Shown: positions 35,257 through 46,214 of the stretch, one piece after another
Numbering within the stretch: the stretch's first letter is position 1
How the letters are laid out: every line of letters starts with the position of its first letter
Origin: Utricularia gibba
Lineage: Eukaryota; Streptophyta; Magnoliopsida; Lamiales; Lentibulariaceae
Length of the DNA: 64,000 bases
Reading direction: 5' to 3'
NCBI GenBank assembly: GCA_002189035.1
Contig: CM007992.1
Coordinates: 1,302,001-1,366,000, forward strand
Notes under the pieces: model-generated
Databases searched by the model: none
Told to the model about the DNA's origin: nothing
What the model saw: only the letters and a program-made list of their open reading frames with translations
Made by a program: the position numbers and the translations under genes

Positions 35257-35837
35257 AATTCTAGGCACGTTTCGTTTTTTGTGAGACTCTTCCACCACAT
35301 TTGGGCTATGCATACCTGCAATCTGTGCTGGAGGAAATAAAACAGCAAGAACAAAGCACCTAAACCGAATAATTACCACAAGTAAACCGTAAAATTCACT
35401 CAAAATTCAACGGATTTCAAACAAGAAACCTTACGCAACGAAGGGAGTATACAAACTGGACTGAACCCATGGCTCTTCACTCTCAATTACTTGTGAAAAC
35501 GAGGGATCTCGTCGACAGGTAGCACCGCGACAACGGACTGTGAAAGTCGGTGGACGAAGGGGGTAATGGTAATAAAGAGGAATATGTCTGAATGGGTAAA
35601 GTGGGTGTGAAAGTAGGTGCACGAGTGTGAAAGGCTATATTGGTAAATTTCCATAAAAATTATGTATAAACCCAATTTTATACCTACCTATCAAACATAA
35701 GTTTATTTAAACCCAAATAATGTAAACCCATCAACCAAACATGATTCACAGAGATTAAACCCACAAAGTTGGATTCCCTAAACCCAAATAAACTAAACTT
35801 GGATTTAGGTCAAATCCAGCAACCAAACGCGCCCTAT

Positions 35838-37042
35838 ATGTGTGTCAATATCTTATTATTTCTAATTTAACATTTTCACCTAATTAATTGGAAAAGAAAA
35901 AGAGTTTATTAAAGGGAATAATATAATTCACTTTTAATAATGATAGATTAAATTTTGAACTCAATAATAAGGTTTCACCTAATGCTTAATAATTTAAACC
36001 CTCCTAAATATGAAGCCTCTAACCAAACAAGCTCTAGGTGAACAACCTCATACTTCTTGTCCTAACACTCCACAACAAAAATGGACTTGTGGTTGAATGC
36101 AAACATGGATACTTATTGGAGTAGCTAAAGTCTTGATGCTACAATGTAGCTATATTATTAATAAATTGTCATTTCAAGTTTTAGGATGGAAAACTCTTAT
36201 AGAAAAATTACTTCATTCAATCAATTTCTAGTTTTGTACCAAGAACTTTTAGAGTGTGTTTTTTGAGATATCTTCCAAATCCAAAGAAGTTCCAACTACT
36301 TGTATAATATTTTCTAAATATTTTTTCCTTTTTAACATACCAAACAAATTGGTTTCAATATAACTAAATGAATCAATATAATAAACAGATTAACATAAGA
36401 TCATAGAATCAAACAAGATGGTGTAAAAATAGAGAGAGGAAATTCTCTTCCCAACTCCAAAAAGTTTTCTCCAAATAATCTCTCCGCATAGCTTGTATGC
36501 AGGAATGAAGCTGTCAAGAATACATTGTAAATTTTATTTAAAACACATCTACTCCAAATCTAGAATGTCCTCTATAAATAGATATTTTTTTGAACTTTGA
36601 AAATATATTAATTACTAAATAACATTCAAATATGATATGAATATATTTGAAAATTATCATATTTAGAAAATTGTAGATATATATTCAACATACTCTCACG
36701 TAATCATCCGATACCTAGCCTTATCAATCTCTCCTACTACATGTTCATCGGATAATACTTTAGAAAAAACCTATCCTGCGTCTTATTTTAGAAACACAAG
36801 TTATTTCTAGTGTTGGTGATTTAAACACGTGTGTTTCTTGAGATCTTGATCCTAATCACTTTCTCTCCCAAAGTCCCGCTTGAAGGAGTTGCGTTCAGGT
36901 GCAGGTGCTGACCTTTGCGTTGAAGATGTTGGTTCCGAATTTCTAGAACGTCGGCTGTTTTTGATCTTTTTTATACATAGCATCTTCTGTCTGTCGTAAT
37001 GTGTTTGTGTCTGCTTCTGTATTCATTCTGGGAACGCGCATC
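35838..37042. other. AT-rich region with possible LTR remnant
   Basis: No coding exon is recognisable. Read on the minus strand, a TGTTGAATATATATC start at about 36690 follows GTGAGAGTA, like a retrotransposon LTR start after a polypurine-type tract. The sequence down to about 36200 looks LTR-like (AT-rich, with a possible leader). I could not find the other end or a second copy, so this is a low-confidence suggestion. Confidence 0.35.
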
Positions 37043-38640
37043 TCAGAGTAGTTTCCATGCCTGACCTCCGTCTGCATTGAATTGCTTCAACCTTCCGAAA
37101 AGCATCACTATCAGGAGGACTGTTTTCCCCTTGCTGCTCCATGCCCCGGCGAATCCGTACCACCGGTTCACACACTTGTCATCCTCTGCCAGTCGTCGCT
37201 CGCAGCCGTAGCCGGTGGTGAATCCCACGTTCCCGTACGCACTGTCCGCTCCCCAGATCGCCATCGTTTGCATCAGTAAGCACAACACACGCAGAGCAGA
37301 AAAGTTACCTTACTACTTCCAGTGTGATGTTCAGGACGCTGAAGTTGAGCGGATCGGTCTCCATGCTCCTCCTCTCCGTGACGCAGATGATGATGACGAA
37401 GATGGCGATGTACGATAGCTGCGAAAACACCAGGCTCTCCGCAATCCCATTTCTCTGTTTCCCCCATCTCGCACCCCTTTCCGCCTCGCCTTCGCCGTTA
37501 CCGGCCGGAAGAAACGAAGTATACGGAGGAAGATACCTGCGGCACGCACAGCCGGGTCAGTGAGGATTTCTTGGACAGAGTCAGTTGGGAGACTCACATC
37601 ATCACGATGAAGAATGCCAACACGGCTGGTGTGATTTTGGATAAATCGACGACAGTTTCGCCGCTGCGTCGGGCGTTAACGATCTCGAATAGAATGCAGA
37701 CAGCTTTCCGGCAGAGACCCAAGCCTTCTAATTCCATGGAGTTCCACTCTAAAGCTGAGAATAGCAGGAATCCGATGAGGATGAAACCGAAAACAGTGGC
37801 TGCTAAACACTGAGAATGGCGAGATGGAAGCAGATGAAGGTACTCGATTTTGCTCGTGTTCTTGAGCAGATACTCGGCTTCTTCTTTCTTATTCTTCTTG
37901 CTGTGAGACCGCAGTAAGATTCTGAGACAGAAAGGGAACAGTGTGTTCCCTAAGAGAACTTGGGGGATCAAAACCAGCAAAAGCACTGAGTTTTCACGAA
38001 AACATATCATATTCTCGTTCGTGGGCACGAACCCACAATTACTGAACGTCGAAATGACCAGGAAAACAGCAACGATCCAGGTTTTGAGGCCTTTGGATCT
38101 GAGTAAAGCAGCAGCTGAATGATTGAGAGTCAGGTAGAAGAAAACGAGAGCTACACCGACCAAATGAACTACCAGAATGTATCTCCAGACTACAGAAATC
38201 AAGTGATCTTGAGCGTCAGCCTCAAGTAAGGGATTTTGCAAACCAGATCCAAATTCAGAGTCGTCGGAATCGAATTCGAAATAATCCTCTTCTTCTGCTT
38301 GTTCAACTTCACTCCAGAGCTTCCTCGACGAAAGCCCAATCACAGAAACGAAAATTTCACCCCCACATAACATCAAGAGGGATATAACCATGAGCTGTCG
38401 GTCTGAAAACGCCTCCATCTCAACAGTGGACATGCTGGACGCGGTGGCGGCAGAGACCGCGGTGAACAACATGTCAATCTTCAGTGGACTGAAATCTGCT
38501 TTGGGTCTCAATAATTGAAGAACCAGAAAACCCAGAAGGGACAGGGCAACTAGATACCCTGCTTGCACGAAACCAGCGTTTATTTCACGATTGCAGCGAG
38601 AAGGGGGCTCTTCCCGGGGACTCCGAGGACCGTTGTTCAT
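37043..38640 (-). CDS. HKT1: Class I HKT-type sodium transporter
   Basis: Three exons (38640-37598, 37536-37309, 37241-37043) join in phase to 489 residues, normal for HKT. The first pore loop is ATASSMSTVEMEAFSD, with Ser at the filter position that is Gly in K+-permeable class II members. The other filters are STFSNCGFVPTNENM, VNARRSGETVVDLS and VVSAYGNVGFTTGYGC, all Gly. The pattern Ser-Gly-Gly-Gly predicts Na+-selective transport. An acidic cytoplasmic loop (EQAEEEDYFEFDSDDSEF) follows the first pore unit. HKT1-type proteins sit in the plasma membrane, often of xylem parenchyma, and take Na+ back from xylem sap, lowering shoot Na+. Intron positions after pore 3 and before the last pore match the two-intron plan I know for plant HKT genes. 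No defect seen. Confidence 0.95.
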
Positions 38641-41279
38641 CTCCCCGGTTGGTCAAGAAACACAAGGCCCCAAATCTAAGGAATCACCGGAGAAGAACGG
38701 AGCAAAGACAGCGCCGCGAAGTTGAGAATTATAGACTCACATTGCCGTCCGTACTGGATTGCCCTCCGATCGCAGGCAGGAAGATGATGACTAGATGATT
38801 GTTCTGGGTTAAGAAGACTCGCGTGATTATGGGACTTGCGGCCATTGTGTTAAAAACCAACGTGCGACATGTGGATGGAGTTGATTGGGTCCCTTTCTTC
38901 TTGCAAAAAAAAAAAAAAAAATTAAAATAATCGGGTAGGATAAAGATATTTTAAATTAGAAACTGTAGTTCAAAATCCGCAAGTGCCACTTGTAAGGAGG
39001 AAGCCTACAAATTGCTGGATAGAGAAATAATGAAATAGGTTCATTACAAACTAAATAAGTCGACACAATGGTTTTAATGCTATACTGAAAAGTCCCGCAA
39101 AACGATAGACAGATAAATGTCAAAGTTTGGTAGTAGCAATTATTTTGACAAATTGAAAAATAATTGAATTACATTAATGCTACAATAGTCGGTAATTATC
39201 CGACAGCATGACCACAATACGATTAACAGGTTCAAAAAATAGTCAACATCTGTAATACTTAGAATTTGATCGGATTAGGTTACTTTATAAATATAAGAAA
39301 ACATAAAGAATAAAAGTTTGAAATCTCTACATTTCAACTTGTATCTTTGTCTATTTTCATTTTCATCGATCGCACCACATTTCTCAAAACCATAATACCC
39401 AAATCGGATCCATCGCTCTCGCTTTATTCGTAACCCAAAGTCGATTGTCAACCTCATTCCGATTTCCGACCATAACAGAAACCCTTATGTTTTTATAATT
39501 TTATTGATACTTTGAAAATGTATTATATTTAATCATTTATAAAATTAAATTATATAAATAATAACTCCACTCTAATCCATTTTATCAATCAAAAAATCAT
39601 TAGGTAATATATGTTGGATTCATTTTCAAAATATGGATAATTTTTATTATTTTAATAATATTTTGGTGGGGACCATAAGACACCCTCTCACATCAAATAT
39701 TTAAAATCACTTTAACTACTCAAAAATTAAAGTGAAGATCGAGAGTAGCCATCAAATTTGATATTTAATAAATAAGATGAATTTACTACGTCGACATTCT
39801 TCAAAAAATGAAATAATTTAATAAATTGAAGCAAGGTGGGCCCCATCCTTCCATTAGAATCTCTATCAATAGCGGCCACGGGCTAACCAAGCCATGTCAT
39901 GTCATATCGTTTAAGGACATAACAAAAAATGATATTAATTAAAATGATCACATAAATTTTATGCGAAATATTTTTCTAACATAAAGGGTGTTTGATAAAA
40001 CTCCAAATTTAAATATGCTTAACTTAGAATAATATGTTAATAAGTAATTTTTTAGAAAGACAAGATAAGTATAAGAAAAACGTAAAATCGTGTTCAAGTA
40101 AAAAACGCTTAAATTTAGAGTTTCTATCAAACACACTCCATAGAAAAAATGATTCATACAAAATTTTGTAATAAGTGAATTTTTAGGAAGATAATGTGAT
40201 AATAAGTGCCATTTGGATGTTACAACTCTCGGATTTGTGGCCTTTTAAAAAAAAAGGAAAATTAGACAGCAGCATCCCTTCCGTGGTGTCTTGTCCGTGC
40301 GACACGTGGAGGCTTGACTTCCATACAACTAAAGGCTAAATATAATAGTTTTCTTTAATTAAATTAATACTGCACATGCATTTTATGTTCAATCATTCTA
40401 TTTAGAACACTCAATTATTAGATGCGGACTTTCATGGATGGTAAAAAGTTATTAAAAATATAATGAAATGCAGAAGAAGAATGTAATTTTGATTAATGAT
40501 TTATTAAATAAACATATATTATATAATTGTATTTAAAATTATATTTATTAGATTAATGTGTTTATTAAATATATATGGTTAGAATAAATAAAAAAAACTA
40601 AAACTTGCCTTATTAAAAATTTACTTAGCTTTGAAAACATAATTGTAAAAATTATTCAAGTATTTATAAATTACTAGAAATATATGACAAATAAATATAA
40701 TTATCGATTTTAAATCACAAACAAACATACCAAATATCGTTTCAGGGATAATAAGGTTATAAGTGTGTGTTTGGTACGATAGTATTATTAATAATATATT
40801 TGAGTTATTTATATTTAGATAAATATGTATTATCTATTTAAAATTAAAATTTGTTTAATATATAGATTTTGAATATATATATATCTAAAACTATATTATA
40901 TTTGATAAATATATTTAAAATATATAATTTATAAATTAGATTTTTTGAAATATATAATTCGGAGAAACTCTCTAATTGCTAAACTAGTCTATTCAACATA
41001 TATTGTTACCAAGTATTATAATGTCCGAAATAAAGTTTTATTCTCGTCGATTTTCGAGTACGATTTATGATTATCATCAATTTTTTGAATAATCTAAATA
41101 ATAATTTAATGAGTTTTCTAAATGTGTTGACCGGTGGGACCCAACCGATAGAAAGTCAATTCCGTCAATTAAAAGCACATTTTTCCTTGAAAAAATTACG
41201 AAATGAGACGCACAAAACACAGACGCAAATCAACAAGGACACTGTGGAAGCTCGGAGAGGCGGAAGTTCAGGCGAGAGT
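38641..41279. other. AT-rich intergenic region with a MITE
   Basis: HKT promoter/5' UTR occupies the first 200 bases. A run of about 17 A is near 38906. The rest to 41100 is AT-rich with no coding exon. A short inverted-repeat element at about 39985-40140 is listed separately. Confidence 0.5.
39985..40140. mobile_element. Short inverted-repeat element (MITE-like)
   Basis: The left end (AGGGTGTTTGATAAAACTC, then CAAATTTAA) resembles the reverse complement of the right end (GGAGTGTGTTTGATAGAAACTC, then TAAATTTAA). The arms differ by a few bases. It is about 155 bp, AT-rich and non-coding. The target duplication is unclear. Confidence 0.5.
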
Positions 41280-42564
41280 TCAGACAAAGCGATCAAGGTA
41301 CTCGTCGACGGTGGTGTACTTGACATCAGGGTACAGCTCCGACGCCTCGACGCCGAAAGACGGCTCGATTTGGAAGTAGGTTTGATCGCCCTTGACGAAG
41401 ACAGAGTGGCTGATGGCGAGTATGATGTTCAATGGAATGGGCGATTCTGCAAAAGCGGGGGGTTAGGGATGGGAGGAAGAGGGTAAGGAAGATCGAATTT
41501 GGGTTACCTTGGATCTGCTTCAACAGCTGCTCCTCCAAGATGTATTCCTTGTCTAGCGTCTTGCTGATCTTCTTCTCCCACAAAGCGACTAGCTCGTTGA
41601 ATGACAGGGTGTTGCTTGCTGGTCTGATGTAGAGTGTCTTGTTCAGAGTCCGGGGATCATCCGCAGCCCTGATCGTGAATTTTCCGATATCGAATTCCTC
41701 GTTGAACACAGCTGCAGGACAATTATAAACAAACAACTTTGAGATTCGGGAAGCATAGTACTGGTCGCATCAAGAAGTTAATGAGCAGGAGGGTACCTTT
41801 GACGTTTCCGTCGCCATAGATGACGACTTTATCACGGGGAATGGCGGCTGCGCCAAGTTGTGCCAGTGTCGGGAGGAAATAGCCGGCGAAATAGTTGGAA
41901 GAAACGTAGGTGTACGGTATGCCTTCTGCTTCAATCGCGCGGCGGATTTGGACTTTGATCTCGAAAATTGACTTGGCTGGCTCCACAGCCCGGATACGAT
42001 CAACATCGTTTCCGAATTCCGATGGGAAGAATCTCTGTAACACCATCAAGAAAGTGAATAACCCCAATCATAATCAAAGCACCAAATCCCACTCTGCAGT
42101 CTGTATTTTCAGTCGACAACATAACGATCCCCGGAACTATAAAGGCAAAATTGTAGAGATAGAATCTAGGGGTGAACCTTGACATTCCCAGCTTCTTTAA
42201 TGGCAGCGATGATCTTCAATTGATCAGCCAACTGCAAAGAACCCACAGCAGATATAACGACATCTACTTGCTTGATCGCTTTCACCAAACTCTCGTGATC
42301 ATCCAAATCACCCTGCGAACAAACAAACAAGAATCACAAAACCACAGGATACGCACCCAGATTCAGACGTACGGAACATACAGTGAGGATTGTAACGCCA
42401 TAGCTTTTGAAATCCTTAGCGAATTGTCCCTTGACGGGATCGTTGAGCGTGGTCTCTCTGAAGAGAGCGAAGGTGGGGTGCCCATAATGGGCGCTGGCTT
42501 GAACTATGTACTTTCCGATGTACCCGGAAGCTCCGATCACAAGAATCTTGCTCTTCTCCGCCAT
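41280..42564 (-). CDS. Phenylcoumaran benzylic ether reductase / isoflavone reductase-like
   Basis: Five exons (42564-42382, 42312-42178, 42034-41797, 41711-41508, 41446-41280) join in phase to exactly 308 residues, the standard PCBER size. The N-terminal Rossmann motif is KILVIGASGYIGKYIVQAS. Later parts are FALFRETTLNDPVKG, GDLDDHESLVKAIKQVDVV, ISAVGS, RFFPSEFGNDVDR and VQIRRAIEAEGIPYTYV. The end is VEASELYPDVKYTTVDEYLD. This is the atypical SDR (NmrA-like) family of cytosolic NADPH reductases acting on lignans/neolignans. Substrate within the PCBER/PLR/IFR group cannot be decided from sequence alone, but overall PCBER-type fits best. The usual GGTGYIG is GASGYIG here, which keeps the spaced glycines. 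Confidence 0.92.
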
Positions 42565-43606
42565 TTCTTCCGTTGGCCTCGAAATGGGAACAATTGAGGT
42601 TAAAAATCGGCTCCTTCTCCTTCTCCGCCACCAGCAACCAGTTTCCTTCACCTATATATCACACCCACAAACACCGTGAGAACACGAGAAGAATGAGGAA
42701 TCGAATTTACAGAAATACCCCTTACCTACGTTGTATGGGCTTCTAGAAGGTTGAATTAATATATATCCCTGTTTTAAACAGAAAATTAGCAAAATATACA
42801 TTTTAGAAAAAAATTATTGGCGAAATACCCAAGTATAGGAAATATTTTGTAAAATACATGTTTTGTACAAAAGCCTTGCTACTCATTCATTACTATTCCA
42901 ATACATATATTACTATAGAAAATATGTATTTTACTACCCTTTTTTATTTTAAGCATTTTGACACTACATATTTTTAAATATATATTTCATCAATCAATTC
43001 ATGTTTTAAATTTTTATTCCTGTTTTTGAAATAAATAAAAATTAAATAGAAATTATTATGACATTAATAATAAAAAATAAAAACATATTAAATTTGGATC
43101 AATATAAATAATCTAATACTTAAATTTAAAATTATAAAAAAACATTTCAAATTATCAACATCATACAACACACTTAAATAGTTTTTAAAATTTTATAGTA
43201 TTACTTTTCACATTCACGTCTGAAATTCGAAAAATCAAATATTACTCCTATTAAGATCATATCATGTTCACATCTCGTATAATACAACATGATAATGATT
43301 AATGGTAATATGATAAAAACCAATTAATTTTGATATCAAATATATAATTTCATAAATTTGAAAGCAAACTATTTATAAAAAATAATTTAAATAACCTATG
43401 ACATAATTTTGAAACATGTAAGTTAATTTTTTTATATTAAGAATAACTTGAAATGTCATGGACAAATTGTACCTAGCAAAAAAACATGAACATGAAATAT
43501 AGTGAAGCAAAATGAGGGAGATCACATTCACTTTTGTACAAAATAATCCTATTGAATATTTACTACCAAATGAATCCTGACAATTTTACATTAGAAAAAA
43601 ACCTTC
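42565..43606. other. PCBER upstream region and TFIIIC-like 3' flank
   Basis: The first 150 bases are the likely PCBER promoter/5' UTR. The rest is AT-rich with no coding exon seen. Confidence 0.5.
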
Positions 43607-44619
43607 TTACGAAGTTTGTTCCAGAAGCAATTTGAACGCAAGAATCCTATTAGCACGTGCCACGGGTGTAGCTTGTTGCTCAGCTGGTTGTTTTGAGTCT
43701 GCTCTTCGCACCCCGGAAGAAGATTTGCATCCTGATGAGCTTTCTTCGGCATGTGAAGTTGGGGTTGAACCTGCAAAACTATCCTAAGTTAATGGTCAAG
43801 AGCTAAAGCTTAGTGGTAGTAATCTGCAAAACCAATTGCTCAGGTAATGACCAGCGGCTAAAGTTTAGTGCTAGTAAAAGTTGACTGAACAGCTGCTACC
43901 AAGGCACACTGTTGCAACATGTACAATGTGGGGATTCAAAGCTTGCTTATCTTACTGGTATCTGACTTGGGTGTTACAACAAGAATGAGTATTTAATGCA
44001 TTGAAGGATGGTCCAAGCAAAAGTACATGCCTACGAGTATTTTGAATCCCTACCGGCTTTGCTCTATTGTTTGTGTGTGAGTGTTGAAAAACTACGGTAT
44101 GCTATTAGTCCCCAAAGCTCAGAGATAGTGTTACTTTACTAATCCTTTCTGAATACTGTTATAAATGAAACTTACCAGTTTTCCCAAACACAAGGCATGC
44201 ACCGATTGTCTCCTGGTACTCTCCAATCTGATATGGAATTAACACAAGTTACAACACAAAAAAATCGGAATACTTCCCCATCGTCTGTCACAAGAGCATG
44301 AAGAATACTAAAAACATACATGTTTTTTACCGTACCAGTTTAACCTTGTTATCTATCACTAAGATGGGGTTGATCGTGTCCAAGCCCTGCATCATTTGAA
44401 GGGCAAGCACAATGACTAATGTGCAATGAATCTAAGCCCTCATTGTCCACATGACTATACCAACGTAATAAAGCTATGAATTGCAATTACCGACAGTGCA
44501 AATGGTGCATTTGGCGGAATAGAGTAGTACTTGGCAACCTCATGAAGATCAAGCAATACAAACTCCGATTCTTCATCTTCTTGTTGCTCTTCGTGCACCT
44601 CTTCTGCTCGTTCTCTCAT
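43607..44619 (-). CDS. General transcription factor 3C subunit 6-like (TFIIIC tau55-type)
   Basis: Four exons (44619-44491, 44386-44336, 44227-44176, 43770-43607) join in phase to 131 residues. The conserved triple-barrel segment runs ESEFVLLDLHEVAKYYSIPP, NAPFALS, GLDTINPILVIDNKVKL, IGEYQETIGACLVFGKT. This matches the TFIIIC_sub6 domain pattern (Y.LLDL....I.PN.PY.LSGLDT..P.L.I....L.GEYEETIGT.L.F). A Ser-rich and basic tail follows, ending RILAFKLLLEQTS. The human counterpart GTF3C6 is part of TFIIIC, which recruits Pol III to tRNA genes in the nucleus. The start used is the first ATG in the exon; an upstream non-coding exon may exist, since the exon begins at a splice acceptor (44629 region). 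Confidence 0.85.
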
Positions 44620-46214
44620 ATCAATAATCCTACTAGGAAAACAAAAACATTCAGTAAAATCATAATAACGAAGAACTCAAACTGTCCAAAACATAAAAAC
44701 ATATTTGGAAGTTATTTTCCACACAAAAAACTTGAAAGTGATTTGCCTCTTCAAAAGAGTATGAAGGGCTCCTCGACTAAGTTATGTTCCCCTCTGCTTC
44801 TTTGTCAGAGTTACAACTATATCACTTACTTCAAGGATATATGCACACAATGTGAATTGATTCCCCTGAAGGTGAAAAACAGCAACCGATCGTAGATTCC
44901 CCTGATCTTTCAACTCTTCTAATCATAACATCACCAAATTAACTTAGCCCCTTGTTTTTTTTACTCAAAATCCTTTTTTCTGGCGTTGGCTGACCTTCTC
45001 AAGAACTAACAATCATGCGACATTTATGTTTTTTTTCCCTAGAAACATGCAGGTAGGGGACAGAGTCCAGTAAACGCACATCATTCCAGTTCACTTAACG
45101 AACTCCTCCATTCGAAACAAAAACAAACGCATAAATTCAAGAAATACCTGGTTTCTGTTTAAATATCAAGCAACCGAAAGTCAAATGGGACTCAACTTCT
45201 AGGAACACTAAAGTTTAGTGCTTTTTCTCTACTCTAAAGCGTACGATAATTTCCCGACACACAACCACCAGCCTATACAACTCAGCGACTACTTATCAAG
45301 AACAAGGCATCCAAAACTGAATTCGAAGCCATATCTGATAAAATCACCCAAAAAGAATCCAAAAAAGGAAATGCGAGGTTTAAAAAGTAAGAGACTGACC
45401 TTCAATTCAAAGAGAGCGATCCTTCCTACTGCAAGTGGTATGGCTGAAAAACCGCCGTAAATGGGACGGGCGGCCCGGTCATCCCGCCCGCCCGTCTATC
45501 TTGTAATTATTGGGCTTTGGTTGGGCCTATTCCCTCTACATTAGACGTAATCATTATATTAAATTTCTTTTCCACATCGACATTTCACATGTTTTTTTTT
45601 TTGTTTCGACATTATTTTTTATATTAAAATTTGGATGAATGTATTATTTTGCAAATGATTCATAATTAATATCAATGCCTTTAAGTAGAAAGCAAGTTGC
45701 CACATGAAAAAAATTAATTCAATAGATGTTCCAATTTGGTGATAAAAGAAATAGACATTTCAACAATACAAAAATATCAAAATTTTCTAGTATTTTAATA
45801 CATAGTTCCATAATGGTTCAATATCAGCACCAAACTCTCAATTGCTCATCCCTATTATTAAATATGGCTAACAAGGACCTACTTATTCAAATGAGAATGA
45901 GACACCAAATTCAAGTGCAAAACTGGCATATGGACCTAAAGCTTGGGAAGTATCAGGCATTTGAAGACAAAACTCTAGTCATTCTGTGACCTGATTGCAA
46001 CCATTTTTCATGGCCAAGATGCTACACTTTTGGTCTATTGAAATACAACTACCTCATTTTTAGTCTACAAACTGTGAGCAATGACAAGGGAATCGACGAA
46101 AAACGCCGATATGAATTTCTTTTACTGAATGCATTGAGATAGATGAAAACACAAATGGCCCCTCAAAGAAAATTCAAAGGGAGGTCATTTACCGGGAGTG
46201 TTTGAAGCCACAAG
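44620..46214. other. Intergenic: TFIIIC-like upstream and CLPR3 3' flank
   Basis: No coding exon could be supported. A GC-rich patch at 45466-45502 (GGGCGGCCCGG and CCCGCCCGCCC) stands out from AT-rich surroundings and may be a promoter patch or transposon end. The part from 45540 is AT-rich. Confidence 0.45.

Larger units (their letters stand above)
29208..35834. mobile_element. PIF/Harbinger-type DNA transposon, about 6.6 kb, with captured gene
   Basis: The left end carries GGCGCGTTTGGTTGCT and the right end ends AGCAACCAAACGCGCC, its exact reverse complement. TAT flanks each side (29205-29207, 35835-35837), a plausible 3-bp target duplication, with one mismatch at the outermost TIR base. 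Inside are the two genes expected of this superfamily, a DDE transposase (+) at the left and a Myb/SANT-like protein (-) at the right. Between them lies a gene unrelated to transposition, a HAD/FCP1-like phosphatase homologue (+). All three have stops or shifts, so the copy is not autonomous. Subterminal AAACCCA/TGGGTTT motifs and internal CACCG...CGGTG palindromes occur throughout. Confidence 0.88.
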
